Part shown: one piece after another, positions 46,817 to 47,230 of the stretch
Layout: every line of letters begins with the position of its first letter
Numbering within the stretch: position 1 is the first letter of the stretch
Assembly: GCA_035638775.1 (NCBI GenBank)
Contig: DASQZJ010000027.1
Span: 1-47,230, forward strand
Reading direction: 5' to 3'
Length of the DNA stretch: 47,230 bases
From: DASQZJ01 sp035638775
GTDB taxonomy: Bacteria; Pseudomonadota; Gammaproteobacteria; UBA5335; SLRW01
Notes under the pieces: generated by a model
Seen by the model: the letters and a program-made list of their open reading frames with translations, nothing else
Told to the model about the DNA's origin: nothing
The model's database searches: none
Translations under genes and position numbers: made by a program

Positions 46817-47230
46817 TCAGACGCGGCGGGCCTGGGCCTTCGCCCGCATCTTCTCCGGGTTGACCAGGAAGTGCGCCACCGCCGGCAGCAGCAGGATGGC
46901 GCCCAGCATGTTCACGACGAACATGTAGGCCAGCATCACGCCCATGTCGGCCTGGAACTTGAGGGACGAGAACAGCCACGTGCACACGCCCACGGCCAGG
47001 GTCAGGCCGGTGAACAGCACCGCCTTGCCGGTGGTCCGCAGGGCGTTGTAGTACGCCGTGCGCATGTCCTGGCCGTCCTCGATGTAGGCCTGGAACATGC
47101 TGAAGATGTAGATCCCGTAGTCGACGCCGATGCCGACCCCCAGGGCGGCCACCGGCAGCGTCGACACCTTCAGGCCGATGTTCATCAGCGCCATCACCGC
47201 GTAGGCCAGGGTCGAGACCAGCGCCAGCGG
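46817..47230 (-). CDS. RND/MMPL-family transporter, C-terminal part (N-terminus off window)
   Basis: The last 137 codons are visible, continuing past the right edge. LALVSTLAYAVMALMNIGLKVSTLPVAALGVGIGVDYGIYIFSMFQAYIEDGQDMRTAYYNALRTTGKAVLFTGLTLAVGVCTWLF is the final transmembrane bundle of an MMPL/RND exporter, with the conserved GIGVDYGIY segment in span 10. It ends with two more spans and a basic tail (EKMRAKAQARRV). Such single-component RND proteins often export lipids or hydrophobic compounds; substrate unknown. A strong terminator follows the stop. Confidence 0.88.
   Translation of the reverse strand, partial: PLALVSTLAYAVMALMNIGLKVSTLPVAALGVGIGVDYGIYIFSMFQAYIEDGQDMRTAYYNALRTTGKAVLFTGLTLAVGVCTWLFSSLKFQADMGVMLAYMFVVNMLGAILLLPAVAHFLVNPEKMRAKAQARRV

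Overview
The window is chromosomal DNA of a high-GC (roughly two-thirds G+C or more), densely coding gammaproteobacterium. Several conserved blocks point that way: queA-tgt-yajC; pncC-recA-recX-alaS-lysC-csrA with a tRNA-Ser(GCU) beside csrA and mutS diverging from pncC; a Bcr/CflA-type MFS protein; ZapE; and a GDH180-type NAD-glutamate dehydrogenase. The genus cannot be fixed from sequence alone; a Chromatiales/Ectothiorhodospiraceae-like lineage is a guess. I see no prophage, CRISPR array, transposase or rRNA.

Layout. 1-2.5 kb (minus): queA, tgt and the start of yajC (queuosine modification, Sec accessory). 2.6-3.8 kb (plus): tRNA-Leu(CAA), a zinc-ribbon NUDIX hydrolase and a 7Fe ferredoxin. 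3.8-10.1 kb (plus): a translationally coupled AddB/AddA-type helicase-nuclease pair. 10.2-14.0 kb: xerD (minus), a PlsC-like acyltransferase (plus) and an OPT-family transporter (minus) whose 3' end overlaps that of the acyltransferase. 14.2-23.2 kb (plus): a leucine/isovalerate (liu) operon comprising isovaleryl-CoA dehydrogenase, thiolase, both methylcrotonyl-CoA carboxylase subunits, HMG-CoA lyase and acetoacetyl-CoA synthetase, followed by zapE. 24.4-30.2 kb (minus): the very large NAD-glutamate dehydrogenase and a maleylacetoacetate isomerase. 30.5-32.6 kb: tRNA-Arg(ACG) and tRNA-Ser(GCU), separated by an MFS exporter and an unusual hairpin-rich tract holding tRNA-Ser 3'-end fragments. 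32.7-39.3 kb (minus): csrA, lysC, alaS, recX, recA, pncC. 39.5-42.1 kb (plus): mutS. 42.1-45.4 kb (minus): fmdB-like gene, aspS, nudB and an alpha/beta hydrolase. 45.8-46.5 kb (plus): an unrecognised membrane protein. 46.54-46.71 kb: a small element bounded by inverted TTTTAGG heptamer arrays. The window ends in the 3' part of an RND/MMPL transporter with a strong terminator.

How the genes fit together: the 14.2-30.2 kb segment is enriched for ketogenic amino-acid catabolism. The liu operon takes isovaleryl-CoA towards acetyl-CoA plus acetoacetate, acetoacetyl-CoA synthetase and thiolase recover the acetoacetate, MaiA belongs to the tyrosine route that also yields acetoacetate, and the glutamate dehydrogenase can dispose of transaminated nitrogen. 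The 3-methylglutaconyl-CoA hydratase (liuC) is missing from the cluster. The rest is mainly housekeeping: DNA repair, translation, cell division and chromosome resolution.

No clearly new multi-gene system is present. The most unusual material is non-coding: the tRNA-Ser-associated hairpin tract (32327-32565), the heptamer-flanked element (46539-46709), the pncC/mutS hairpin series, and a palindrome touching the lysC start codon.
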